Part shown: positions 55,406 through 64,000 of the stretch, one piece after another
How positions within the stretch are numbered: position 1 is the first letter of the stretch
Layout of the letters: every line of letters begins with the position of its first letter
DNA from: Garcia nutans
Lineage: Eukaryota; Streptophyta; Magnoliopsida; Malpighiales; Euphorbiaceae
Assembly: GCA_947685225.1 (NCBI GenBank)
Contig: CANTUV010000015.1
Coordinates: 9,920,001 to 9,984,000 of the forward strand
DNA: 64,000 nt
Reading direction: 5' to 3'
Position numbers and translations under genes: made by a program
The notes under the pieces: generated by a model
Databases searched by the model: none
What the model saw: the letters and a program-made list of their open reading frames with translations, nothing else
Told to the model about the DNA's origin: nothing

Positions 55406-57921
55406 TGTAATATCCCAAAATGTGCCCTAGAAGTTTTGATATAATTATTGTTTTAATTGGATTATGTGTATAAGTTAAATTGAAAGAGAAAAGAAATTAA
55501 GATAGAAGTGTATATGTTGTATATATGGAATATATATAACATATACATAAGTCAAAATGTGATGGTCAAAGAAGGTTAGTGGAAGAAGATATTTATGTGT
55601 TTTTAAGTAATTAATTAATTAAAGGAAATGGAAATTAAATAATGAGTGGAAGAGAAGAAATGGGATTATTTTAATAGTTAAAATACTTGGAGGAGGTTTA
55701 AAGGAATTTTGTGTGGAGATTAAGAGTTGACTTTGTTTCTTTTTTCTTCATTTTCTTCTTTGTTTTCTTTGTTGGCCGGACACCCAAGAGAGAAGAGAAC
55801 AAGAGAGAGATTAATGGTTCTAAGATCAAAATCTAAGGAGATTTGAAATGATCAAGTTGAAGATTGAGGAATTTCATCAACTTTGGTAAGTTCTCTCTTG
55901 ATTTCTTGTGTTGTTTTGAAGTTATGTGGGTTTGTGGTTTGAAGTTGTATTTGAGAATGTGTTTGGTTTGATTGTGTTGGGTTTAAGGGTATTTGGTTTA
56001 AGTGGTTTTGGATTTTGGGGTTGGATTGAAGAAAAGAGTAAGTTGGTTTGTATAGATTGAGTTGTGGTTGTATTTAGAGTTTTGATGAAGTTTGTGATTT
56101 GTGTTTGATGTGTGTTTTGGTTTGTTTAGGTGTTGTTGTAAGTTTGAGATGGTTGTTGGGTATGTTTTGTTAAGGTTATTTGAAGTGGATGTTGATGGAT
56201 AGAAGTGTTTTGTTGGTTGTGGTGTTGTCTTGGCCGGAATCTGGGTTTTTGGCCTGACACGCCCATGAGCACGTCCAGAGTCCTTAGGCGTGTCGTATGT
56301 TCTGTGTGGCAGTAGGTGTGACACGACCATTAACACGCCCGTGTTAGTGAGCGTGTCTTAGCTACTGTGATTTTGGAGAATTTACACGGCCAGGAGCACG
56401 TTCAGGTTGTTGAACGTGTCGATGTTTTTGTGTGAGGCAGTATGTATTACACGCCCAGTGGCACGCCCGTGGTCATGAGCGTGTAATAGCTTCTGTGTTG
56501 TGAAGTTAGGGCACGGTCAGGAACACGCCCGTGTGGGTGAGCGTGTCCAGTTTAGGGTTTGCCCTAATTGATTCTTAGCCTTATGGTCTTATGAGGGTTT
56601 CTTCATTCTTTTGGAATAGGCTGTGAAGAAAGTGAATTACCCTAATTCAAGAGGTGTTAGATTCTTAAAGAAAGAAGTATTTAGAGTTGTGAGGATTGTT
56701 GTTAAGGTAAGTACAAGTTCTTCATTTATGCATATATTTATATGATCTAGAGGCTTATCATATGTGATTGTAAATGTTATGTTGTGTATATTGTGAATTG
56801 CTATGCATACATATATATATATATATACACTTGAATGATGAAATATGAGATGTGAAACTAATGTGGTTGATTATAATGATATGGAATTGGAAATGTGAAA
56901 AGTATGAGTTATGAGATAATGATTGTTGAGGCATGATTGCCTAATGGATTGTGGATTGTGAAATAAAGTTTAAAATAAAATAATTATATGTCTAATATGT
57001 TGATTCAACTTTCAGAGTTCTGTATTTGGCGGCATGCCTATGAATCACTAGATAGGCGAAATGGGATGGCCCGTAAGCCGATTCTAGTTGAAAAATGTGA
57101 ATATGAATCACTGGATAGGTGAAATGGGATGGCCCGTAAGCCGATTCCAGTTGAAAAATGTGAAATGATAAATGTGAAATGTGAATTAAAGTAACAGTCT
57201 AGCCGGGTTAAGGATCTCCTCGATTAGTCGAGTTGATGGTCCAAGAGACTGGGTCTGTTACACTATCCATGGATAGAGATATGATATTTGTTGCCTACAG
57301 GCTTGATTATTGTGATTATGGACCAAAGCAGTAACTCTGAACTTTGAATAACATATTAGTGTGTTGTGGGCCCTGTCTGTCTTGGTTTTCAATGTGGTTA
57401 TTGTATGATGAATAGGATATAACTTGAAATGTAATATTCTTTTGAACAATGCACAAAACTTGATTGTATGTCATGGACATTGCATCATAGCTTAATGATA
57501 CTATAGCTTGTATTACTAAGCCGTTGGCTTAGCGCGATTGTGATTCATCGCGCAGGTGACAGAGGAGAACCCGAGAGTTCAGCTAGACCGAGTGAGTCTA
57601 GACATTGAGGAGTTGCTTTAGAGCTTAAAGATCAGAGAGTCAAGCTGCCAATCATGTATATATTTTATGTTTTGTAATCTTTGATCTTAATGTATATAAA
57701 ATTTTAAATATTACTAAAATTTCCGCTGCGGAGTCATTAAACGTTTTGTTTTTATCTATTGGGACTTATAAATTCTATTATACATTTTATATTTGTTTTA
57801 TTTGATTTTATTAAAGATGTGCCTTGTGTATTTGTAAACTGTGACCTTTCTATATTCAGTATACGTATATTACGATCGTTTAAGCATGCTGTGTACGTAT
57901 ACGGAATATAGGGGTGTTACA
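55406..57921 (+). repeat. element E 3' LTR
   Basis: 2516 bp; slight differences from the 5' LTR, for example ACACGACC for ACACGGCC in the array and a longer TA run near 56811. Confidence 0.9.
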
Positions 57922-57926
57922 TAAAT
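57922..57926 (+). repeat. target-site duplication, right copy (element E)
   Basis: TAAAT, identical to 48020-48024. Confidence 0.88.
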
Positions 57927-58489
57927 CATCTAATGCCTCCTATTCTAGTCCATGTCTCATTTTCATCAAAACCGTCAGTTCTACCAGGCGTTCCCTGCAA
58001 GTCCACTAATCCAAGGGCATCCCAAAATTCAAGCATTAGCTAGTTATAATTTTGATTTCCCATTCTACATTCCACTCTCCCATTATGGCCATCTTGTCTA
58101 TTTGATGGAAAAAATCTAAAACTACTTAAGAACTCCACGGTTAATTCTGCATATGTCGGGTAACACATGCTAGCAAACAAGATCCATTGCACATCGGTGA
58201 ACATTTTGAGCAACACATTATTCCATCGTAATTTTCTAATAACATTTGCATCAATGAATCGAGAAGGAATTATTTTTCAGGAACTTAAATCATGGTACCT
58301 TTTTTATTGCTCCTCATCACGGAAGCGAATTTTCGGATACATATGTGGTCTTTGATGTGGTGTTGATGAAGGTGGGGATGGTGTTGATGAAGAGGATGAT
58401 GATCCATCTTGGCACCTTCTTTTTGATCCTCCAGCTTTTTATTCTTCAGGACCCTTTGATTTCTTGGCAAAAGTCTTACTTCTAACCAT
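57922..58489 (-). pseudogene. Athila ORF-1-like gene, N-terminal part
   Basis: Minus strand from ATG at 58489 (MVRSKTFAKKSKG) through a Ser/Pro-rich stretch and IDANVIRKLRWNNVL to LQGTPGRTDGFDENETW, with several stops. The basic start and following blocks are typical of Athila ORF-1-type proteins. It runs straight into the piece at 48024-47651 once E is removed. Dead. Confidence 0.68.
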
Positions 58490-58499
58490 TTTGATGTTT

Positions 58500-58647
58500 G
58501 ATTTGACCAAAAACTTGAAAAAATTTGAGTGAAATTGGAGTTTAGGTCGTGGGGTTAGAGGTTTGGGTTGTGGGTTTTAAACTTGGGTGGCCAGGGCTTT
58601 AAAAAGTGAAGGAAGAAAGAAAATGAGATGAATTTATAGGGTTAAGA
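58500..58647 (-). promoter_or_regulatory. leader and TATA-like box of the ORF-1-like gene
   Basis: Minus-strand CCTATAAATTC at 58640-58630, about 145 bp upstream of the ATG at 58489. It lies directly downstream of the CG-palindrome array. This suggests a separate promoter for this gene; there is no direct proof. Confidence 0.4.
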
Positions 58648-58862
58648 GGCCACGATCATGGCCCATAATAGCCACAGTCGTGGGGTGCTATTTGACTTGT
58701 CAAAATTGGTTTGCATGCATTGCCACGGTCGTGGCCCTTGGAAGGCCATGGTCATGATTTTCAGATTGCCACAACCCCAGTGTTTTTGTCTTGCTGTTGT
58801 CTCTGGCAACCCCATTTGTTATCCCATGGTCGTGTCTTGTGCAATGCCACGGTCGTGGGATA
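58648..58862 (-). repeat. CACGGTCGTGG palindrome array, Athila internal
   Basis: Six to seven words such as GGCCACGATCATGGCC, GCCACGGTCGTGGC and GCCATGGTCATG, spaced 25-50 bp, between the integrase tail and the ORF-1-like gene. The same word recurs in the Athila LTR. Confidence 0.68.
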
Positions 58863-59127
58863 GGTTTCTTCACTAGAATTTCAAAATTCTTCCCCCGATT
58901 CCATTTTGATAGCTTCCATTTGATTTCCATGCCCCTCGAAGTGTCCACCATGGTCGAGGGGTCTTTGAAATTCAATTTTCTTGAAGATTTTGTACCTAGA
59001 AAACAAATATAACATTAAATATTATATATATTATTATTAGTTTATTATTATTATTATTTTAAAAAAGCAAAGAAAATGGCTAAAAAGTAGAGAAATCGAG
59101 TTGCCTCCTAATAAATGCTAAGTTTAT
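58863..59127. other. Athila internal spacer
   Basis: AT-rich, with a TTA/TTATTA run near 59020-59060. No frame recognised. Confidence 0.35.
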
Positions 59128-59385
59128 AGTCGATAGCATGACATTCTTTGAGATGTTCAACTATTAAAATGATAGACGTTTATGACATCTATTGGATCAC
59201 CAATGAAATAAGGCTTCAATCGTTGGCTATTTACTTTAAAAATTTCTCCTTTTTGATTTTGTATATCTATCACACCATCAGGATAGTCCTTCACAATTGT
59301 AAATGGTCATGACCAACGAGATTTAAGCTTCCCAGGAAAAAATCTTAATCTTGAATTATACAACAAAACTTGTAACAAAACTTGA
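59128..59385 (-). pseudogene. Athila-type integrase C-terminal fragment
   Basis: Minus strand reads LLYNSRLRFFPGKLKSRWS, stop, PFTIVKDYPDGVIDI, then KVNSQRLKPY. This is the C-terminal domain of Athila/Tat integrases. Protease, RT, RNase H and the integrase core are absent: the gag frame lies immediately upstream. Confidence 0.7.
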
Positions 59386-59389
59386 ATTA

Positions 59390-59951
59390 TAAACTTTCAC
59401 CATCTTGTTGAACAAAGCTTGTGATATCATTTCTCAATTTAGCAATTTTCACAGGTGGGAAATATTTTTCTAGAAAAGCAGCGGCTAATTGATCCCATGT
59501 AGTGAATGTATCGGGTGATTTAGAAGTGAGCCAATCCTTTGCTTGATCTCTTAAAGAAACTGGAAAAAGTCAAATGAATAGCATCATCAGATACACCATT
59601 AATTTTAAAAGTATCACATATTTCTAAAAAATTAGAGATGTGAGCATATCCATCCTCATGTGAAAAACCATGAAAAATTGATTACTGAATCAGATTGATA
59701 AGTTCTGGTTTAAGATCGAAAGTGTTGGCTGGCATAGGTGGTTTAACTATGCTAGATCTTGGCTGAGCACATGGCATAACATATTGCTTAAGTGTCATAT
59801 TTTGTAGATTGTCAAATTTATGGGTTTTTGCTGTAATTTCTTTCACCTTTTGCTTCTCTTTTCTTTCCTTTTTATTCTTCCTATAAAACCGCTCAATTTC
59901 TGGATTAGATGGTTCAAGCTTCGAGTTAGGATTTCTTCGCATATAAACCAA
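59390..59951 (-). pseudogene. Athila-type gag fragment
   Basis: Minus strand with ATG at 59951: RRNPNSKLEPSNPEIERF, later MPANTFDLKPELINLIQ and a stop, then in shifted frames NFLEICDTFKINGVSDD and KLRNDITSFVQ. These are gag blocks of Athila-like Ty3/gypsy elements. Frame breaks make it non-coding. Confidence 0.7.
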
Positions 59952-60025
59952 AAATTAAGAAATTAATGCATAAACATAAAAATCCAAAACAACACTAGTT
60001 TAATATTATCAATATTAGAATGATT

Positions 60026-60055
60026 GATTCCCCGACAATGGTGCCAAAACCTTAT
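60026..60055 (-). other. Athila-type PBS region
   Basis: Minus strand TTTTGGCACCATTGTCGGGG, a mutated form of the TGGCGCCGTTGCCGGGG PBS used by Athila/Tat elements. It follows the LTR end ...GTCCACA. Confidence 0.7.
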
Positions 60056-61370
60056 TGTGGACTTAGCCTAGCTAACTGCAAGCGCACAGATCATTAACAA
60101 GTAATATAATGATAAGTAGAGTATCAATTAAAACTAATTATTAATTGGATGTTAAAATTAAATTTATGATTAAATAAAACAAATTACTTTGAATTAAATC
60201 TAATGATATGAAACTTAGGGTTATGTCACCTTTATTGATTTATCATGGGTTTTCTAAAGTATTGATTTAATTTAGTTTTCCTTTAATTAATGGTTAAATT
60301 CTCCTAAATTAAGCTCAAGTCTCTCTTAAGTACTAGAACTAATATCAATTTAATCCTTGTGTCTACTCTCGTGATCATAGGTAATTAAACTAATTCATTA
60401 GGTTTTGTGAGAATTTTGAATCAACCTCTTAAGTGTTTAACCTTATCTCGAAGTGAAAAACTTCCTAAAGATTGTTACCTCTATGGACTAATGTTATGCT
60501 TCCACTCTCGCTCTATCACACAACACCTCAATGTAATTAATTATTGGCTAGATAATTAAAGCATTAAGAGTAAAGATAATAAAATAATTTAATGATAAAC
60601 TAAATTAATTCAAATAAGCATTTATAACTCCATGATAAATTCAATGAAAGGGATTAACCCTAAAGAGGATTAGTTATTCATTATTGAAATAAAAACATTA
60701 AAAATATTAAAGAAAGACATTTAAAACATAATTTAAAGAATAAGAAATATCAAACTCTATTTCTTTGAAGAAGAACTTGACTTGGAACTTGAATTTCTTC
60801 TTGAACCAGAATTTCACTCTCCTTCTTGAGAAAACTGTAAACTACATTTATTTATTGAATGAATCTAAACTAATTCTTGTAGATCTTTCATATATTGTAT
60901 CTTTGGAGGAAAGGTGTTTAAATAGAGTGTTTGGAAGCTTTATTAGTGGGGAAAAACTAAAAAAGGTTAGGCCACATCTTGTTTGGTTCAGCACTTTCCA
61001 AAATTTCTGCTCTAGGTCATGAATTTTGGCCCCATGGTCGTGGCTTATGAGTGCCATAGTCGTGGCCTGAGTTGGATTGGACAGTTTGAGCACTTTATAG
61101 CTATAAATGGTTGAGAAGGTAGACCACGATCATGGCTTTTCAATGCTACGGTCGTGGCATATGAGTGGAGGCTGCCAACTTTGAATTTTCTTCTTTTTCC
61201 TGGCTCAGGTAGTAGAGAAATCAATCCCATGGTCGTGGCCTTTCAATGCCATGGTTGTGGCATCCATTTGGCTTCTGGAATTTTATCTTTTTGCTATGAC
61301 AGACTTGATTTAAATCTCAGGGTCGTGGCCTTGAAGGGCCATGGGCATGGCACTTGTATTACTTGAATCT
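60056..61370 (-). mobile_element. 5' LTR of the Athila-like element
   Basis: Inner end TGTGGACTTAGCC on the plus strand, followed by GCAAGCGCACAGATC, a text common in Athila/Tat LTRs. The outer boundary is not clear (about 61370). A TATA-like CTATTTAAACACC lies at 60925-60913, 100 bp downstream of a CG-palindrome array (61030-61352). Confidence 0.55.
61030..61352 (-). repeat. CATGGTCGTGGC array, Athila LTR
   Basis: About ten CCATGGTCGTGGC-type words in 323 bp, the same family as those at 58648-58862, alternating about every 30-40 bp. Confidence 0.68.
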
Positions 61371-61379
61371 TGTATTATA

Positions 61380-61662
61380 TTATCTTCAATAATAATGGAC
61401 TCTCTTAAGGACTCTCTTTGAGTAAAAAGGACTCTTCTAGGTACTTTTCACTTATATTGTATTACTAGGTACTCGTTGAGTGAAAAGGACTCTCTTAAGG
61501 AGGTCTTGGGATCGACATGAGAGAGGCGACCCTTAATTGGGCCAAATAAACAAATCCTACCGTGGAACCATGAGGAAAAGTGAACTGTGACATGCTCGGT
61601 GAGTGGGGTGGGTCCCATAGATCTCTGAGGTCTTAGGTCCCACGAATCTTCGGGGTGTTACA
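61380..61662 (+). mobile_element. 3' end of an LTR, remnant F
   Basis: Ends CGGGGTGTTACA at 61662 like the chromovirus LTRs. Contains a GGACTCTC-rich direct repeat (about 61400-61500). It is not followed by a PBS but directly by the end of pol. Confidence 0.5.
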
Positions 61663-61835
61663 ATTTAGATCTAACTTATGAAGAGGAACCAGTGGCAATT
61701 TTAGTATGGAAAGTAAAAGAATTAAGAATCAAGAAATTGGCTTCGGTTAAAGTGTTATGGAGGAACCATTCTACCAAAGAAGCAACATGGGAGAGTGAGG
61801 AGGTCATATGGAACCAGTATCCACAACTCTTCTAG
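61663..61835 (+). pseudogene. chromodomain end of gag-pol, remnant F
   Basis: 55 codons, 61668-61832, stop 61833: DLTYEEEPVAILVWKVKEL to YPQLF, collinear with the last 57 residues of B. Everything between the LTR end and this point has been lost. The upstream junction falls in ATTTAGATC. Confidence 0.82.
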
Positions 61836-61845
61836 AGTTAAATAT

Positions 61846-62089
61846 CAGGTAATTTTGAGGATGAAATTCTTTAAGGGGCAGAGAGTTGTAACACCTATAT
61901 TTTTACTAAATAAAATTCAATAACTAATATGGAGGGATAACCAGAGTGATGAAAGAAGGATATGCATAGTATATACCTAATGTATGCACAAAATGTACAT
62001 AAAAAATATACATTGGATACTTAATGTATACATGATATATACATACTATATATAATTTTGCTAAAAGTCAAAAGTAAAAGTAAAAAGTT
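61846..62089 (+). mobile_element. PPT and start of 3' LTR, remnant F
   Basis: AATTTTGAGGATGAAATT (decayed pre-PPT stem), AAGGGGCAGAGAG, then an LTR starting TGTAACACC at 61887. The LTR fades out near 62090 without a clear end. Confidence 0.55.
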
Positions 62090-62786
62090 AAAAAGTTAAA
62101 AATAATGTAATAATAATATTAAAACAATAATATTAAAATAAAATTCAAGTTGAGTTTTGCTTATCTTTGTGTTTTTTTCTCTCTCCTTGTTTGGTTCAAG
62201 TTTATCATCTTCATATTTTTTTTTTTTATCTATTTGTGCTAAATCTTCTTGTTTTATTTCTGCCCTCTTTAGTATTCTTTGATTTAAGTTCATACTCTGT
62301 GTTGACACAAAATTTTTTGTTCCTTCTCTTATTATTACTTTCTTGTGTTGACCTTTAAATTTATGCACTTTTGTTATTATAAAAAAAATAGAAAAAATTA
62401 AATTAAAAAAAATCAAAATTGCAAAAGTGTGAAATTCTAGTTCTTAAAATTTTAGAATTGTCTTGAGGCTAAAGGACCTAAAATTTCAGCACTCCTGCTC
62501 GTTTTCTTGTGTTTAGCTTCTTTAAATTTGGCCTTACCTAACATCTTGATCTAGACCAGCCCTTTTCATTCCATTAAATTGCCATAATCTAATATGGTTT
62601 GTTTAGGTGATTAGTTCATCTATGAAAATGAAGCAAAAGCAAGAGAGGTAAAAGGCAAGAGTGGTAAGATTGGCATCGAGAAAAGCCAAAATTTTGTGTA
62701 AAACATGAGTGGTGTCATTCATTATTTGAGTGAAAGACATAAGGGAGTGTGTGAGGCTATTCTAACTTGTTTTTTAGGTTTTAAAG
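62090..62786 (+). other. leader of a further Ty3/gypsy element
   Basis: T-rich sequence followed by TAAAGGACCTAAAATTTCAG and an acceptor-like TTTTTTAGG just before the gag ATG. LTR and PBS not clear. Confidence 0.4.
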
Positions 62787-64000
62787 ATGTCTAACAAAGA
62801 AAAAGAAGCAATTTATTCCTCAAATGATCCCATTATATAGGCTATGTAATAACGGTTTGAGAGGATGTTTAATATGATGGGAGAAATTAATGATCACCTT
62901 GAAAGACATGATGATGTTCTCAAACGTTTTCATGGTGAACCAATTCAATGAAGACAACTAGCCTTTGATCAAGAAGATTATGATGGCGAGGACGATATGG
63001 ATAATGATCAAATCACTTTGGTTGGTCAAAACATCAATCTTAGGAGGCAAACAAGGAGGGGATATGTTGATGATGTAGATCGCAACATTGGCAACATTAA
63101 GATGAAAATTCCTCCATTTCAAGGAAGGAATAATCCAAATATTTATTTGGAATGGGAGCGAAATATGGAGCTGACCTTTGAATGTTATAATTATTCCGAA
63201 GGGAAAAAGGTAAAACTTGTTGTTGTTGAATTTTGTGATTATGCTATTGTTTAGTGGGATCAAATTTATAAGAAAAGGTGTAGAAATGGTGAAAAGGCAC
63301 ATAGAGACATGGATGGAGATGAAGAAAATCATGAGGAAGAGATTTATCCCAAGTTATTACTATAGAGAATTGCATCAAACGGTGCAAACTTTGACACAAG
63401 GCTCTATGAGCATAGAGGAGTACCATAAAGAGATGGAAATGGCCATGATAAGGGCTAATATGGAGGAGGATCATAAGGCCACTATGGCATGATTTTTGAG
63501 TGGACTAAACAAGCAAATTGCTGATTGTTTAGAGTTGCAACATTATGTGGAGATGGAGGATATGTTGAATATGGCTATGAAAATTGAAAAATAACTCAAA
63601 AGAAAAAGCACAAGATATGATTCTAAACCTTATTCTATTTCTTCCTCTTCTTAGAGATCAAATTGAAGTAAAAAGGATGATAAACCCTTTATTAAGGCTA
63701 AAATAGAAGAAACTAAAAATAAAAATGAAATAGGCAGCAATGGTAAAGGTGAAAATCAAGTAGAGGAATAAAAGTTTTAAGTGCCTAGGACATGGTCATA
63801 TGACATGTGAATGTCCTAATAAAAGGGTGATGATCACGAGGGATGAGGCTATTGAATCTGAAAGTGAAAATGCCAATAATGATGAAAATGATGAAATACC
63901 ACCTTTAGAAGATACAAATGATGTTGAATGTGCTAAGGGTGATGTGTTAGTAGTACAACTCACACTTAATTTGCAATGTAAACATGAAGAAGATGGAGAG
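62787..64000 (+). pseudogene. gag of a further Ty3/gypsy element, decayed
   Basis: From ATG at 62787, with stops and frame shifts. Recognisable gag blocks are NIGNIKMKIPPFQGRNNPN, ELTFECYNYSEGKKVKL, RFIPSYYYRELHQ, TQGSMSIEEYHKEMEMAMI and GLNKQIAD. A zinc knuckle at about 63776-63820 reads SFKCLGHGHMTCEC: the first Cys is Ser. The stretch after it is acidic and open to the window end. Unrelated at the sequence level to B, C and E; clade not fixed. Confidence 0.75.

Larger units (their letters stand above)
48025..57921 (+). mobile_element. element E: complete chromovirus, coding region with three stops
   Basis: 5' LTR 48025-50536, PBS 50544, gag-pol 50704-55359, PPT before 55406, 3' LTR 55406-57921, target duplication TAAAT on both sides. 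The LTRs are nearly identical with scattered substitutions. It interrupts the Athila ORF-1-like gene. Same clade as B and C. Confidence 0.92.

Noticed and set aside
60765..61366. Frames of 60-85 codons in the Athila LTR
   Set aside because: They lie over the palindrome array and flanks; no similarity to known proteins.

Overview
The window is nuclear DNA of a flowering plant, most likely a eudicot. Its base is AT-rich and its genes carry spliceosomal introns with GT..AG borders. Almost everything else is LTR retrotransposons nested in one another. Only two host loci are visible: the 3' end of a SWEET-type sugar transporter gene (39973-40992, broken by an insertion) and a small two-exon gene for a membrane-anchored plant protein of unknown function (42466-43615, minus strand).

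Layout. 1-2799: 3' end of a Ty1/copia Sirevirus (decayed env-like ORF, polypurine signatures, 3' LTR). 3095-19326: a non-coding LARD-type element in the form LTR-internal-LTR-internal-LTR, with one 5-bp target duplication (AATGT) around the whole array. 19544-19870: start of an unrelated older LTR. 19871-29731 (minus): element B, a Ty3/gypsy chromovirus of Tekay/Del type with an unbroken 1550-codon gag-pol; its 5' LTR is cut 11 bp short and fused to the gag of another copy. 29732-39972 (minus): element C, a dead relative in a partial tandem (gag stub, LTR, gag-pol, LTR), whose right end lies inside a SWEET exon. 39973-45062: host DNA, a LINE scrap, and a copia LTR relic. 45063-47650: solo LTR D (target duplication AAAAA). 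48025-57921 (plus): element E, complete with target duplication TAAAT but with three in-frame stops. D and E both interrupt the ORF-1-like gene of an old Athila-type element on the minus strand, whose right part (integrase tail, gag, PBS, LTR) lies at 57922-61370. 61380-64000: a collapsed chromovirus remnant F, then a decayed gag of a further Ty3/gypsy family.

The most striking observation is in the long (2.3-3.0 kb) LTRs of LARD, B, C, D and E. Although their sequences have diverged, they share an ordered set of RNA-like structures: a TTTAAA-type promoter block, a splice donor about 450-530 nt into the LTR, an array of short CG-centred palindromes, a splice-acceptor-like site beside a GGCATGCC palindrome, one to three GTAACAG...CTGTTAC hairpins, a double hairpin just before the U5 region that shows a compensatory base-pair change, a hairpin beside the PBS that also covaries, and a 20-21 bp long-range pairing between U5 and the segment just upstream of the gag start, which encloses the PBS. 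LARD codes for nothing but has the same architecture and its own version of the U5-leader pairing, which suggests it is copied and packaged by proteins of the coding relatives. The CG-palindrome arrays also occur in the Sirevirus and Athila elements, with a different word in each family. These structures were read by eye; no folding or alignment program was run.
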